DNA of 64,000 bases. Origin: an uncultured bacterium (lineage in GTDB: Bacteria > Dictyoglomota > Dictyoglomia > Dictyoglomales > Dictyoglomaceae). The position numbers were made by a program, and so were the translations under genes. The notes below the pieces were generated by a model. It worked only from the letters and a program-made list of their open reading frames with translations, was not told the origin of the DNA and ran no database searches. Positions 8,634 through 17,616 of this stretch are shown one piece after another. Each line of letters opens with the position of its first letter. Position 1 is the first letter of the stretch. The stretch is taken from the NCBI GenBank assembly GCA_938034905.1, contig CALHLF010000003.1, forward strand, positions 32,201 to 96,200. The letters run 5' to 3'.

Positions 8634-9647
8634 TTACAATCTATATCCTTCTAAAAGTACCTTTAAAGGAATATACTTCCTTTTATAATAAGGCGATTTT
8701 TTTAAGAGTAAATATCTTATCGTAGGACTGAAAAGTCGAATAAAAAATATTTTATATCCTAAGTTTCTCTTCACGTCTTTTACATAATCCTCTATGGTCC
8801 TTCTTTGATAATGCAATATTTCTTCGCTTTCCTTTGTATCCATCCAATCAGTAGCAAAGGGTTTATCAGAAAATGCTTCTTCAGGTAGCATTCCTATACC
8901 TATTCCTTCTAAAACTTTCTTAACTATATCTTTATAATAATATTGACATCTTTCTCCTCCACCTATAAGAAGAACTTTTCTCCAAATTTTATCGCTTCTT
9001 ATCCCTTTTGCTATAGCATATCCTACATCCTTCGTATGAACATATTCCATTCTGTTATTAAGAGGAACATCAAACATGCCTCTATCGAGTTTTAGATTTA
9101 TTGGTAAGGATGCAGCAAGACGATATATACTCCAAGTAAGATTTGAACTTTTTATTATATTTTCGCATTCTAATTTGTGTTTTGAATAATGTTCATGAGG
9201 ATTTAGGGGATCATCGGATCTTCTTGGAGGCTTAAGATGCTGAGTAAGCCCATAAACATGAACCGAAGAAGTAAATATTATTTTTTTTGGTTTTATAAGA
9301 GCCTCCATAATGGAAACAAGATTTTTTGTTCCTATAACATTAATTTTATAAGCAATATTAGGAACTTCTTCCGATTCAAGTCCAGTAGAAGAAAGTTTGG
9401 GAATTATAAAGGCAAGGTGAATAACAACATCTTGTTCTTCTAAAGCTTTCCTAACATCATCTATTCTAGTTATATCTCCCCAATATACTTCAATTCTGTT
9501 CTTATAAATTTTCTTTAATTTTTTGAATATTCTTTCATTCTTCTTATTTTTGAGATCAAAACATCTTACGTAATCTCCTTGCTTTATGACTTCTTCAATA
9601 GTACTTAATCCTATATTCCCAAAAGCCCCTGTAATTAGAACCTTCAT
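8634..9647 (-). CDS. NAD-dependent epimerase/dehydratase (extended SDR)
   Basis: A 337-residue extended short-chain dehydrogenase. The Rossmann motif GAFGNIG (7-13) is right at the N-terminus, a DxxD-type cofactor Asp occurs about 34, and the catalytic YSKHK (YxxxK) is about residue 155 with the Ser in TSSVHVYG about 30 residues before it. These residues define an oxidoreductase or sugar-nucleotide epimerase. The gene starts 2 bases after the tetR stop, using a GGAGG site inside the tetR end, so the two are translated from one transcript. With the alcohol dehydrogenase downstream it may form a small redox or detoxification pathway controlled by TetR. Confidence 0.85.
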   Translation of the reverse strand: MKVLITGAFGNIGLSTIEEVIKQGDYVRCFDLKNKKNERIFKKLKKIYKNRIEVYWGDITRIDDVRKALEEQDVVIHLAFIIPKLSSTGLESEEVPNIAYKINVIGTKNLVSIMEALIKPKKIIFTSSVHVYGLTQHLKPPRRSDDPLNPHEHYSKHKLECENIIKSSNLTWSIYRLAASLPINLKLDRGMFDVPLNNRMEYVHTKDVGYAIAKGIRSDKIWRKVLLIGGGERCQYYYKDIVKKVLEGIGIGMLPEEAFSDKPFATDWMDTKESEEILHYQRRTIEDYVKDVKRNLGYKIFFIRLFSPTIRYLLLKKSPYYKRKYIPLKVLLEGYRL

Positions 9648-9648
9648 A

Positions 9649-10236
9649 TTAATTTTCCTCCTTTTTAATATTTGAGATGATAAATTGAATTCCCTCTAAG
9701 CTAAATTTTTCCCAATCTTCTGAGGTATCAAATATTTCTTGAAAAATAGTTCCCAGGGAAAAAGAGATTAATATTTTAGATATCATATTAGAATCAACAT
9801 TTTTAAAACTTCCTTCTCTTATCCCCTCTTCAATAATTAAAGAAAAATAATCTTTAAATTTTTTAAATTGAGATTCAATTTTTTTTAATATTTTTTCATC
9901 TTTTATACCGACTCTTAAAAATTCTAAAAAAAGATATAGTCTTTCCTTGGATTCTCGAAAAATATCCTCAAAAATTTCAGTCATTTTTAATATTCCATCT
10001 AAAATTCGAGGAGAGCTTAATCTACATCTCTCAAGCTTATAAGAAAGCTGTAATAGCCATCTATCAAGAATTTCTAAGAAAAAATCTTCTTTTGTTGAAA
10101 AGTAATGGAAAAAAGCTCCTTTACTAAATCCTACTTCATTACATATATCTGAAATACTGGTTTTTTCATATCCCTTCTTTGAGAACAATTTTTCTCCTGC
10201 TAAAAGGAATTTCTCCTTTGTATTTATATTTTTCAT
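9649..10236 (-). CDS. TetR-family transcriptional repressor
   Basis: A 195-residue regulator. The N-terminal helix-turn-helix fits TetR: GEKLFSKKGYEKTSISDICNEVGFSKGAFFHYFSTKE spans about residues 14-50. The C-terminal 145 residues form the ligand-binding and dimer region. It is the first gene of an operon with the SDR and alcohol dehydrogenase genes. An imperfect palindrome typical of TetR operators lies between its -10 box and start codon, so it very probably represses its own operon until a ligand binds. The ATG at 10236 has a GGGAGG site 8 bases upstream. Confidence 0.92.
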   Translation of the reverse strand: MKNINTKEKFLLAGEKLFSKKGYEKTSISDICNEVGFSKGAFFHYFSTKEDFFLEILDRWLLQLSYKLERCRLSSPRILDGILKMTEIFEDIFRESKERLYLFLEFLRVGIKDEKILKKIESQFKKFKDYFSLIIEEGIREGSFKNVDSNMISKILISFSLGTIFQEIFDTSEDWEKFSLEGIQFIISNIKKEEN

Positions 10237-10251
10237 TATATACCTCCCTTT

Positions 10252-10269
10252 ATACCGACTGGTCAGTAT
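10252..10269. promoter_or_regulatory. TetR operator candidate
   Basis: ATACCGACTGGTCAGTAT is an imperfect 18-bp palindrome (14 of 18 positions symmetric) with the GAC/GTC core seen at many TetR-family operators. It lies immediately downstream of the -10 box of the tetR promoter, where a bound repressor would block RNA polymerase. Being GC-richer than its AT-rich surroundings, it stands out. Confidence 0.75.
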
Positions 10270-10271
10270 AT

Positions 10272-10299
10272 ATTATACAATAAAAAGCTTTTTTGTAAA
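10272..10299 (-). promoter_or_regulatory. Promoter of the tetR-SDR-ADH operon
   Basis: On the minus strand a TTTACA -35 box (10299-10294) and a perfect TATAAT -10 box (10277-10272) are separated by 16 bases. Transcription should start near 10265, inside the operator, giving a leader of about 29 bases before the tetR ATG. Confidence 0.75.
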
Positions 10300-10333
10300 A
10301 GAAATCAATATTAAGTTTTAAAAGTTAAATCAA

Positions 10334-11769
10334 CTAATCAAGAGCATTCCTTATCTTTGGATGTAAGCCTTCTCCAACCTTCTCGATGGCTTCTCTTCTT
10401 AATCTTTTTAGCTCTTTTAATTTTTCTTCAAATTCCATAGTAGAATATAATTTTTCAGGATGAACATATATTTCATCTACCATTCTAATAGCTTAAGGAA
10501 GATTTCTAAGTATTTCGTAAAATATATTTGCATGTTCTGCTCTATTCCCTGCTACAAATGGATCATAAAAAAACTCACTTTTTATTTTTCCTGCCTGAGT
10601 TGGATCTCCTGCAGAAGATTCCATTGCCTGTCCAACAACCATTAAAGCTACAGCCTCTTCTAAGGTTAACTTTGATATTGCGGGAATTATAGGTCCTCTT
10701 GTTATTAATATAATGTTGTCAATTCTATCTACATCAATATAAGAAGTATGCATTATATCTTTTCTTAAAACTACAGCTCTACCATTTGAAGTTCTTTCAA
10801 GGTTATAAAAATCAAAATCTCCATCGTAATTTACATGTACATTTTCGCACATAGTGTCAGGTCTTAAAAGACCATAATAAATTTCTCTCTGTTCTCCAGG
10901 GTTTACACTCTCTGTTTTTACATAAACACCTCCTGCTTCAAAGCCATAAAAGGCCCCATCATAAGTAAAAGTGCCTCCATCATCCTGAATTAAGAAAGAT
11001 CTTTCTCTCCCTTTTCTTGCTAAGATTTTACAGGTTGTGGAAGTCTTTCCATTAGCACTTAAAGCTAATAGAAGAGTCCTTGTTTTTTTATACTCACCAT
11101 GGTAGGCTTGGAGATAATCCTCTCTACAACCCGCATGTAAAAATATTCCTCTTTTTTTAACTTTCGCAAACCAATCTTCTGCTGCAAAAACTCCCTTCTT
11201 ATATTCTCCTATATAAACTATTCCTTATTATTTTTATTACTTTTCCATCATCAAACATAGCTAATCTGATGGTTATATCCTTTTGGGGAAGCGGTTTTGA
11301 TTTATTAGACTCAAATTTCTCATCAGTAAAATATATAATTTGATATGTAGGTTCTTCAACCTTTCCCTTTACAGGTAGAAAAAGATTTCCTCCTCCATAT
11401 GCAATATGAGCAAATCTTTCTGGAACTATCAGTCTTACAACAGTATCACTGTTTTCATTTCCTACTATTCTATCTATATATATTAATCTTTCCTTAGATA
11501 AAGCTTCCTCACACTGTCTTAGCAATTGAATTTCTTCTTCTCCAAAGGGATGATCAACACTATTTTTAGTAAACATTGCAGATCTCGATGTAGGTTCACT
11601 TTCAGCAACGAAATTTTCATAAATGGTTTTTTTTAATTTCTTTTTCCTTTTCTACCATTTTTCTTAACTCATCCTTTGTAGGATTTTCTACTAATCTTTT
11701 CTCTATTTTTGCTCTTTCTAAAATTCTTCTTGCAGTATTTGAAAACTCTTCCAAAATTAATTTTGACAT
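10334..11769 (-). pseudogene. ATP-type phosphoenolpyruvate carboxykinase, broken
   Basis: Joined reading frames give about 478 residues resembling PEP carboxykinase, which interconverts oxaloacetate and PEP. Visible in order: start MSKLILEEFS (ATG 11769, GGGAGGA site); FVAESEPTSRSAMFTKN; the kinase P-loop ALSANGKTS; the metal-binding IQDDGG; FEAGGVYVKT; and the late block ENVHVNYDGDFDF...GRAVVL. Three lesions disrupt it: a one-base slip in the T8 run 11627-11634 (A8 on the coding strand), an indel about 11205-11228, and an in-frame TAA at 10493-10495 that cuts off the last 53 residues (frame resumes to TAG at 10334). Codon choice still looks native, so decay is recent or, less likely, the sequence has errors. 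Confidence 0.8.
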
Positions 11770-11962
11770 AAAATATTCCTCCCGCTTATAGTAGATTTCC
11801 ATCTTTGGATAAAAAAGGATCATCCTTAAAATTTAGTTATATTATATAATTTTTTCGTATTTGTGAATACCTTAATTCCTCTAATTTTCTCTCTATAACT
11901 TTCAGAGTTAATGAGATTTATTATTCTGTTATGGATTTAAATTTTATATAAAAAAATTAATA

Positions 11963-11991
11963 TGTAAAAATTGTTTATTTATATGTATAAT
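11963..11991 (+). promoter_or_regulatory. Candidate promoter of the TRAP operon
   Basis: A perfect TATAAT (11986-11991), preceded directly by TG, lies about 67 bases before the dctP-like ATG. The -35 (TGTAAA, 11963-11968) at 17 bases is weak. A second TATAAT at 11999-12004 is an alternative. The whole 11824-12057 gap is very AT-rich and shows no gene. Confidence 0.4.
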
Positions 11992-12057
11992 TTCATTTTA
12001 TAATTATGAAAAACCCTCAAAATAAGATTTTAAAATTTTTATAAGAGGAAGACACTA

Positions 12058-13060
12058 ATGAATAAAAAGCTTTTTAATCTTTTTCTAATTGTGATTTTTA
12101 TATGTTTCATTTCAGGTTCCACAGCAGCCCCTAAAAGATTTAATCTAAGATTTTCTACTGTTAGCGATCCTGGAGATGCTCATACTGAAGCTTTATATGT
12201 TCTCAAGGATACCGTAGAAAAAAATAACAAGTAAACAAATAACTATAGATGTTTTCCATTCTGGTGCATTATATGGACAAGGAGAAGATTGTGAAGCTGT
12301 AATGAGAGGGGATTTGGAGATGTGTTATATGTCCGTAGCATGGATTGCAGACAAAGTTCCTGAAGCATCTATGTTTACTGCAGGATATATATTTAAAGAT
12401 TATGCTCATATGACAAGGGTTTTAAATGGCGAAATAGGTAAGAAATTGTTTGATACTGTAGCTAAAAAAATAAATGCAAGACCCCTTGCAGCCTTTTATC
12501 TTGGAACAAGACACTTAAATTTAAGAGATATCGGAAGGATAGTAAGAAGACCTGAGGATTTAAAAGGTGTAAAGTTAAGAATGCCCAATACTCCCGCATG
12601 GTTATTCTTAGGAAAAGCCTTAGGAGCTAATCCTCCCCCTCTTGCTTTTGGTGAAGTATATCTTGCATTAAAAACAGGAACCATTGATGGACAGGAGAAT
12701 CCACTACCAACGAATTACAATGCTAAATTCTATGAAGTAACTAAATATATAATACTTACAGGACATTTAGTAAATTCTGTATGGCCCACTATTAATGAAA
12801 GAAAATGGCAAGAATTGGGACCAGATTTACAAAATAAATTACTTTATGCCGTTGGAGCTGCTAAAAGATATTGTGATACTACTAATCTAAAGAGAGAGAA
12901 AGATTTGATTGACTTTTTCAAGAAACAAGGATTGATAATTATTAGACCAGATGTAAATGCCTTTAAAGAAGCAGTATTGAAAGCATATCTTGAAAATAAA
13001 GATATATCTGGGAAATGGGATATGAATTTATACAAGGAAGTTCAATCCCTTGCAAAGTAA
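12058..13060 (+). pseudogene. dctP: TRAP transporter substrate-binding protein (DctP-like), frameshifted
   Basis: A DctP-family periplasmic solute receptor. ATG 12058 follows AGAGGAAG; residues 1-24 are a signal peptide ending at about STAA. The frame ends early at TAA (about 12232-12234) and continues in another frame as TSKQITIDVFHSGALYGQGEDCEAVMRG through to TAA at 13060. The break lies at the A7 run about 12218-12226; removing one A restores VEKITSKQ. Later family features are present: LKGVKLRMPNTPAW and GEVYLALKTGTIDGQENPL with its ligand-orienting Gln-Glu. Total length (about 333) is normal, so only this slip inactivates it. Neighbouring DctQ/DctM genes are also broken, which favours true decay. 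Confidence 0.85.
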
Positions 13061-13066
13061 CTAATT

Positions 13067-13091
13067 AAGAGCCCCCTATTTGGGGGCTCTT
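13067..13091 (+). terminator. Intercistronic hairpin after dctP-like gene
   Basis: A perfect 10-bp stem AAGAGCCCCC (13067-13076) pairs with GGGGGCTCTT (13082-13091) over a 5-base loop and is followed by AGTTTTTTAAG. It is a good intrinsic terminator or 3-prime stabiliser placed between the binding-protein gene and its permease genes, which would make the receptor more abundant than the membrane parts. Confidence 0.85.
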
Positions 13092-13115
13092 AGTTTTTTA
13101 AGGGGGAATTTATTT

Positions 13116-14488
13116 ATGAAAAAGAGAAGAAATTTTTGGAGATTATTATTAGATATAATAGAAATTTATATACCAATGACTACATTTACAATTATGTTTT
13201 TAGTCTTTGTAATTGAAATATTTTCAAGATATTTTTTAAATCATCCTATTAGTTGGTCCTATGAGATCAGTCAATTAACATATGTTTGGACTGCAATATT
13301 AGGAGCTTGTTATACAACAAGAAAATAAGGAACACGTTACTTTTACCCTTTTATATGATAAGTTTTCTCCAAAATGGAAATTAATTACCAACTGTTTAGG
13401 TAATTTACTTATAATATCTGCATTTATTATTGCTCTTTATCCCTCTTATAAATATATTTTGGGATATCGCTATTCTTTTACTCCAGTACTTTTAATAACT
13501 TTAAATAAAGGAGGATTAGGACATGTAAATGTATTAGCTTCTCTTATATTTTCAGGCATGAAAGGTTCTGCTGTCGCAGATGCTTCGGGGCTTGGAATAA
13601 TGGAAATTGAAACTATGAGAAGAGATGGATATGATGATGGATTTAGTTGTGCTATAACTGCCTCATCAGCTGTAATTGGACCAACCTTTCCTCCAAGTAT
13701 ACCAATGTTAATATATTCATTATTATCAGGTGCTTCAGTGGGTGCATTATTTTTAGGTGGTGTTATTCCAGGAGTTTTATTAGCATTCATACTTATGTTA
13801 TATGTTGCATATATTGCTAATAAAAGGAATTATCCAAAAGGTCCCAAATATTCTTTAAAGGAATTTATTAAAATTTCTATTAATGCTTTTCCCGCTCTTT
13901 TAACACCTGTTATTCTTTTGACCTGCATTTATACTGGAGTAGTTACTCCTACGGAGACAGCTGCTATTGCTGCGTTTTATTCCTTAGTAGTATCTCTTGT
14001 TGTTTATAGATCTATGGGAATAAAAGAACTATTAAATGTTATAAAAGATACTATTAAAACTACAGGAAATCTGGGATTAATTGTTGGTTCTGCTTTTGCT
14101 TTTTCTTTTATTGCAGCAAATGAACATATTCCTGAAACAGTTGCAGGTTTTGCTTTAAGACTTACAACTAATTTTAATCTTAGGAATGTTTTTAGATACC
14201 TCTACCATTCAATTGGTCTTCTTACCTATGGTTCTTCCTATAGTTAAAGCCTTTGGAATTGATCTGGTACATTTTGGAGTAGTTATATGTTTTAACATGA
14301 TGATAGGCCTTTTAACTCCTCCCTTTGGTATGTTACTTTTTATAACCTCAGGAATTTCTGGGACCCCCCTAAAAGAAATTATTAAGGAGACTCTTCCTAT
14401 GGTAGTAGTTATGATTTTATTTTTATTCCTAATGACCTATATCCCAGATATTGTAATGTTTATACCCAATCATATGTTAAGGAGGTAA
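13116..14488 (+). pseudogene. dctQ/dctM: TRAP permease DctQ-DctM, fused by deletion and frameshifted
   Basis: ATG 13116 (AAGGGGGA site) opens a DctQ small permease subunit (SWSYEISQLTYVWTAILGACYTTRK). A TAA at 13326-13328 interrupts it; in another frame it goes on (KEHVTFTLLYDK...NCLGNLLIIS) and runs straight into the middle of the large subunit DctM (KGGLGHVNVLASLIFSGMKGSAVADASGLG). The join lies about 13485-13510, so roughly 60 residues of the DctQ end and 100 of the DctM start are missing. A second frameshift near 14180-14190 separates the last 100 residues (MFLDTST...DLVHFGVVICFNMMIGLLTPPFG). With three lesions this transporter cannot be functional. The deletion cannot be explained by a base-calling error. 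Confidence 0.85.
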
Positions 14489-14494
14489 ATATAC

Positions 14495-15601
14495 GTGCCT
14501 GATTATAGATTAAGGAATCATATTCCCATAAGTGCACCTGCCACAAGGGAGCCTTTTTTGGGAGATGAGCCTGATTTACGAATTTCTATGGGTTTTATTC
14601 CAAGATGGTTTCATAAAAGATTAGGAATTGATTTTTCAGAGAGGTGGCATCTTGATCCTATATATAGATATGAAACCCTTGTAGTTATGAAAGAATATTT
14701 ACATAAATTATTTCCTATGATACCTTATTTTGTTCCTAAATATGAAGATGGAATTGAAGTGACATGTGCTACAATTTCTGGGATTCATGGAGCAATGCTT
14801 ATCTCTCTTATTTATGGTCTTAAGGTGGTATATTTTAAAGATGGATGGCCTGATCTTTATCCTGGTAGTCATTTGAGTAGAGAAGAAATTGGAAGATTGG
14901 AGACATTTGATTTATACAGTAATCCTGTGATTATTCAACTTCTTGAGCAAATGGATATTATTGAAAAAAAATATGGTAAAATCTATGGCTACTTAAATTA
15001 TCAAGGAATATTAAATAATGCTTTTAGAATAAGAGGTTATGAGATCTTTTTAGATATGTATGATGATCCAGATTTTGTTCATCATTTGTTTAGTCACATT
15101 GCCCAAACTATGCTTAATACAGCAAAAATTATTCAGGAGAGACAAAGAAAATCAGGTTTTTATGTAAATTTATTTTCTGTAAGTAATTGTGTAGTAAATA
15201 TGATATCTCCTGAACATTATGAGAAATACATACTTCCTTATGATATTATGCTATCTCAAGAATTTGAAAGATTTGGTGTACATACATGTAATTGGGATGT
15301 TACCCCATATATAAATTCTCTGAGAAAGATTAAAAAGATGGGATATATAGATATGGGGATAATGTCTGATATGAAAAAGGCAAGAGAAGTATTTCCAGAT
15401 GCAAGAAGAGCTGTGATGTATAGTCCCGTTGATCTGAAAAATAAATCACTTGATGAAATTAAGAAGGATGTAGAAAAAATATATAATGAATTAGCTCCAT
15501 GTGATATCGTTTTAGCAGATATTGATGATGAGACCCCTGATGAAAAAGTACTTTCATTTATAAAAATTGTAGATAATGTTTTAAAAGGAAGTGAAATTTA
15601 G
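14495..15601 (+). CDS. Uroporphyrinogen decarboxylase-superfamily protein (first of pair)
   Basis: A 368-residue TIM-barrel protein of the UROD/MtaA superfamily, probably cytoplasmic. The GTG start at 14495 follows AAGGAGGT directly after the DctM end. It lacks the heme-pathway UroD signature near the N-terminus, and no heme genes are near, so it is more likely a corrinoid or other methyl-transfer-type or decarboxylase-type enzyme. Superfamily marks: DMYDDPDFVHHLFSHIAQTML (about 187-207), SVSNCVVNMISPEHYEKYILPYD, and HTCNWD (about 266-271), where the HxC resembles the zinc site of methyltransferases. Its operon partner is a paralogue. The reaction is unknown; the neighbouring DapA-like lyase suggests catabolism of an organic acid brought in by the former TRAP system. 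Confidence 0.75.
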   Translation: MPDYRLRNHIPISAPATREPFLGDEPDLRISMGFIPRWFHKRLGIDFSERWHLDPIYRYETLVVMKEYLHKLFPMIPYFVPKYEDGIEVTCATISGIHGAMLISLIYGLKVVYFKDGWPDLYPGSHLSREEIGRLETFDLYSNPVIIQLLEQMDIIEKKYGKIYGYLNYQGILNNAFRIRGYEIFLDMYDDPDFVHHLFSHIAQTMLNTAKIIQERQRKSGFYVNLFSVSNCVVNMISPEHYEKYILPYDIMLSQEFERFGVHTCNWDVTPYINSLRKIKKMGYIDMGIMSDMKKAREVFPDARRAVMYSPVDLKNKSLDEIKKDVEKIYNELAPCDIVLADIDDETPDEKVLSFIKIVDNVLKGSEI

Positions 15602-15602
15602 A

Positions 15603-16724
15603 ATGTATTTTGATGAGATTCTTGAAAGAATAGAAGAAAAGTGGAAAAGAATACCAGATGGAGAAGAAAGAATTGCAAAAGCTATTAGCGGAGAATATGT
15701 AGATTACTTACCTTTGATTTTTTGGAGACCCCAAAATGTGAGGGTAATTGGAAAAAGCTTTAACATGAAGGAACAGTTTTATAGTAAGGAAAAAATGTTA
15801 TATGCTCATTTAGAAGAGATTGAGGATTGCGCATCTTGTGCTTTCGATGCACCTCTTTGTATTCGTCCTAATTTTGGAACAATATTTATGCCTACTATAT
15901 TTAATCTTAAATATCAAGTTTTTGAAGATAAATTTCCTTGGTTAACATCTCACTTAACTAAAGAAGATATTATGAAATTAAAAATGCCTGATTTAGAGAA
16001 TATAGAAATAATTAAAAGAGCGATTGAATATATGGTTTATTTTAAAAATAAACTACCTAATTGGATACATGTTTATTTGCCAGATACTCAAGGTCCCTTT
16101 GACATTGCCCACTTGGTTTATGGCGATAATATTTTCTTAGAGATATATGATGATCCTGATTTTGTTCATTATCTTCTTGATTTATGTACTGAATTATATA
16201 TACAAGTATCTAAGTTATTAAAGAATGTTATTAATGAACCTATAGATCAATGTTATCATGGACATGCATTGGTAAGAGGTATTTATGTGAAAAAGGGAGG
16301 AGTAAGGATTTCTGAGGATAGTGCAACTTTAATATCCCCTAAACATATTGAAGAATTCGTTATTCCATATATGAAAAGAGCTTTTGAGCCATTTAATGGT
16401 GGATTTGTCCATTTTTGTGGTAAGCATAATTATTTTTTATCCTCCTTATTGGATTTAGAAAAAGTATATGCAATAAATTTAGGAAATCCAGAGATGTACG
16501 ATTTTAATGAAGTTATGAAAAAGATCTTAGAACATAAGAAATGCTATTTTGGATTATGGCCCAAATATAATGGGGAAAAGCTAATAGATTATATAAGAAG
16601 AATGATAAATGCAACAGAAGGCGGGAAGAGAGGATTAGTTCTTCTCTTTGATGAATCAATGTATCCTGAATATACTTGTGAACAAATATATGGAATTTGG
16701 AGGGATGAGATTGCTAAATCTTGA
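15603..16724 (+). CDS. Uroporphyrinogen decarboxylase-superfamily protein (second of pair)
   Basis: A 373-residue paralogue of the preceding gene, with the shared EIYDDPDFVHYLLDLC segment, ISPKHIEEFVIPY and HFCGKHN (an HxC motif of zinc-dependent methyltransferase type). The ATG at 15603, just after the upstream stop and 12 bases past an AAGGAAG site, is preferred; a GTG at 15591 overlapping the upstream gene is possible but has no room for a ribosome-binding site. Two unequal UROD-family proteins side by side occur in corrinoid-dependent methyl-transfer and in sugar-acid regions; which applies here is not shown. No corrinoid-binding protein is encoded nearby. Confidence 0.75.
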   Translation: MYFDEILERIEEKWKRIPDGEERIAKAISGEYVDYLPLIFWRPQNVRVIGKSFNMKEQFYSKEKMLYAHLEEIEDCASCAFDAPLCIRPNFGTIFMPTIFNLKYQVFEDKFPWLTSHLTKEDIMKLKMPDLENIEIIKRAIEYMVYFKNKLPNWIHVYLPDTQGPFDIAHLVYGDNIFLEIYDDPDFVHYLLDLCTELYIQVSKLLKNVINEPIDQCYHGHALVRGIYVKKGGVRISEDSATLISPKHIEEFVIPYMKRAFEPFNGGFVHFCGKHNYFLSSLLDLEKVYAINLGNPEMYDFNEVMKKILEHKKCYFGLWPKYNGEKLIDYIRRMINATEGGKRGLVLLFDESMYPEYTCEQIYGIWRDEIAKS

Positions 16725-17583
16725 AATTAAAGGTCCAATTGTTCCCATGTTAACCCCCTTTGATGAGTATGGAAATATAGATTTAGAAACTCTTGAATTT
16801 TTTGTTGATTGGCTTATAGATCAAAAGGTTTCTGTAATCTTTCCTATAGGAGGAAGTGGAGAAAGAATTACATTATCTTTTAATGAGAAAAAATTGATAA
16901 TTAAAAAGGTATTAGAAAGGGTAAATAAAAGGATTTTAGTATGGCCGGGGACAGGAGGAACTTCATTAAAAGAGACATTGGAGCTTTCAGAATATGCACT
17001 TAGTTATGATGCTGATGCAGTAGTTATAGTTATACCTAAGGAATTAAATCCCTCAGAAGAAGAATTATTTTTTTATTTCAAAGAGATAGATAGATGTTTA
17101 AGAAAACCCTTCTTAATTTATGAGCCTGGGGGATATGAGCCATACTCTATAACTCCTAAATTATTTAAGAAACTTTTGGAGCTACAAAATTTTATTGGCA
17201 TGAAGGATTCTTCAAATAACATGATTAAAATTGTAAAAAATTCTATGGAAATTAAAGATAAAGATATCCATATTATTCAAGGGAATGAAATTCTTTATCT
17301 CTCCTCTTTACCTTTAGGGATAAGGGCTGTTATTGGGGGAGGCTGTAATATTTATCCTCAGCTTATTATGGATATTTATAATGAATTTTCTAATAAAAAT
17401 ATAGATAAAGCACGAAAATTACAATGGGAAGTTATAAGGAAATGGAATATATTGGAAAAAGGATGGCCCCTTTCTGGTAAAATTGTATTAGCTATGAAGG
17501 GAATTTCATTTAAGCCAATTTGTAGGATAAAAGTACAAGAATTAACTCAAGAAGATTTTGAAATTTTGAAAAATTCTTTTTAG
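16711..17583 (+). CDS. Dihydrodipicolinate synthase/N-acetylneuraminate lyase-family protein
   Basis: A class I aldolase-type lyase of about 290 residues. It shows PMLTPFDEYGNID at the N-terminus, GGSGE in place of the usual GTTGE loop, the tyrosine in LIYEPGGY and the Schiff-base lysine in GMKDSSNN, then AVIGGGCNIYP. The proline-rich YNxP motif of true DapA is replaced by YEPGG, so this is more likely a catabolic keto-acid lyase than lysine biosynthesis. The start is uncertain: TTG 16711 sits 6 bases after GGAGGG and is chosen; ATG 16705 is directly beside it. Either way it overlaps the upstream gene, indicating translational coupling. Confidence 0.8.
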   Translation: MLNLEIKGPIVPMLTPFDEYGNIDLETLEFFVDWLIDQKVSVIFPIGGSGERITLSFNEKKLIIKKVLERVNKRILVWPGTGGTSLKETLELSEYALSYDADAVVIVIPKELNPSEEELFFYFKEIDRCLRKPFLIYEPGGYEPYSITPKLFKKLLELQNFIGMKDSSNNMIKIVKNSMEIKDKDIHIIQGNEILYLSSLPLGIRAVIGGGCNIYPQLIMDIYNEFSNKNIDKARKLQWEVIRKWNILEKGWPLSGKIVLAMKGISFKPICRIKVQELTQEDFEILKNSF

Positions 17584-17616
17584 AGTTGATAAAGTTTATA
17601 CCTGGGAGGGAGAAAA

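Noticed and set aside
11634..12218. Explaining all frameshifts by homopolymer sequencing errors
   Set aside because: Two breaks do lie in A7/A8 runs, but the in-frame stop at 10493-10495, the FecR break outside any homopolymer and the DctQ/DctM deletion cannot be explained that way.
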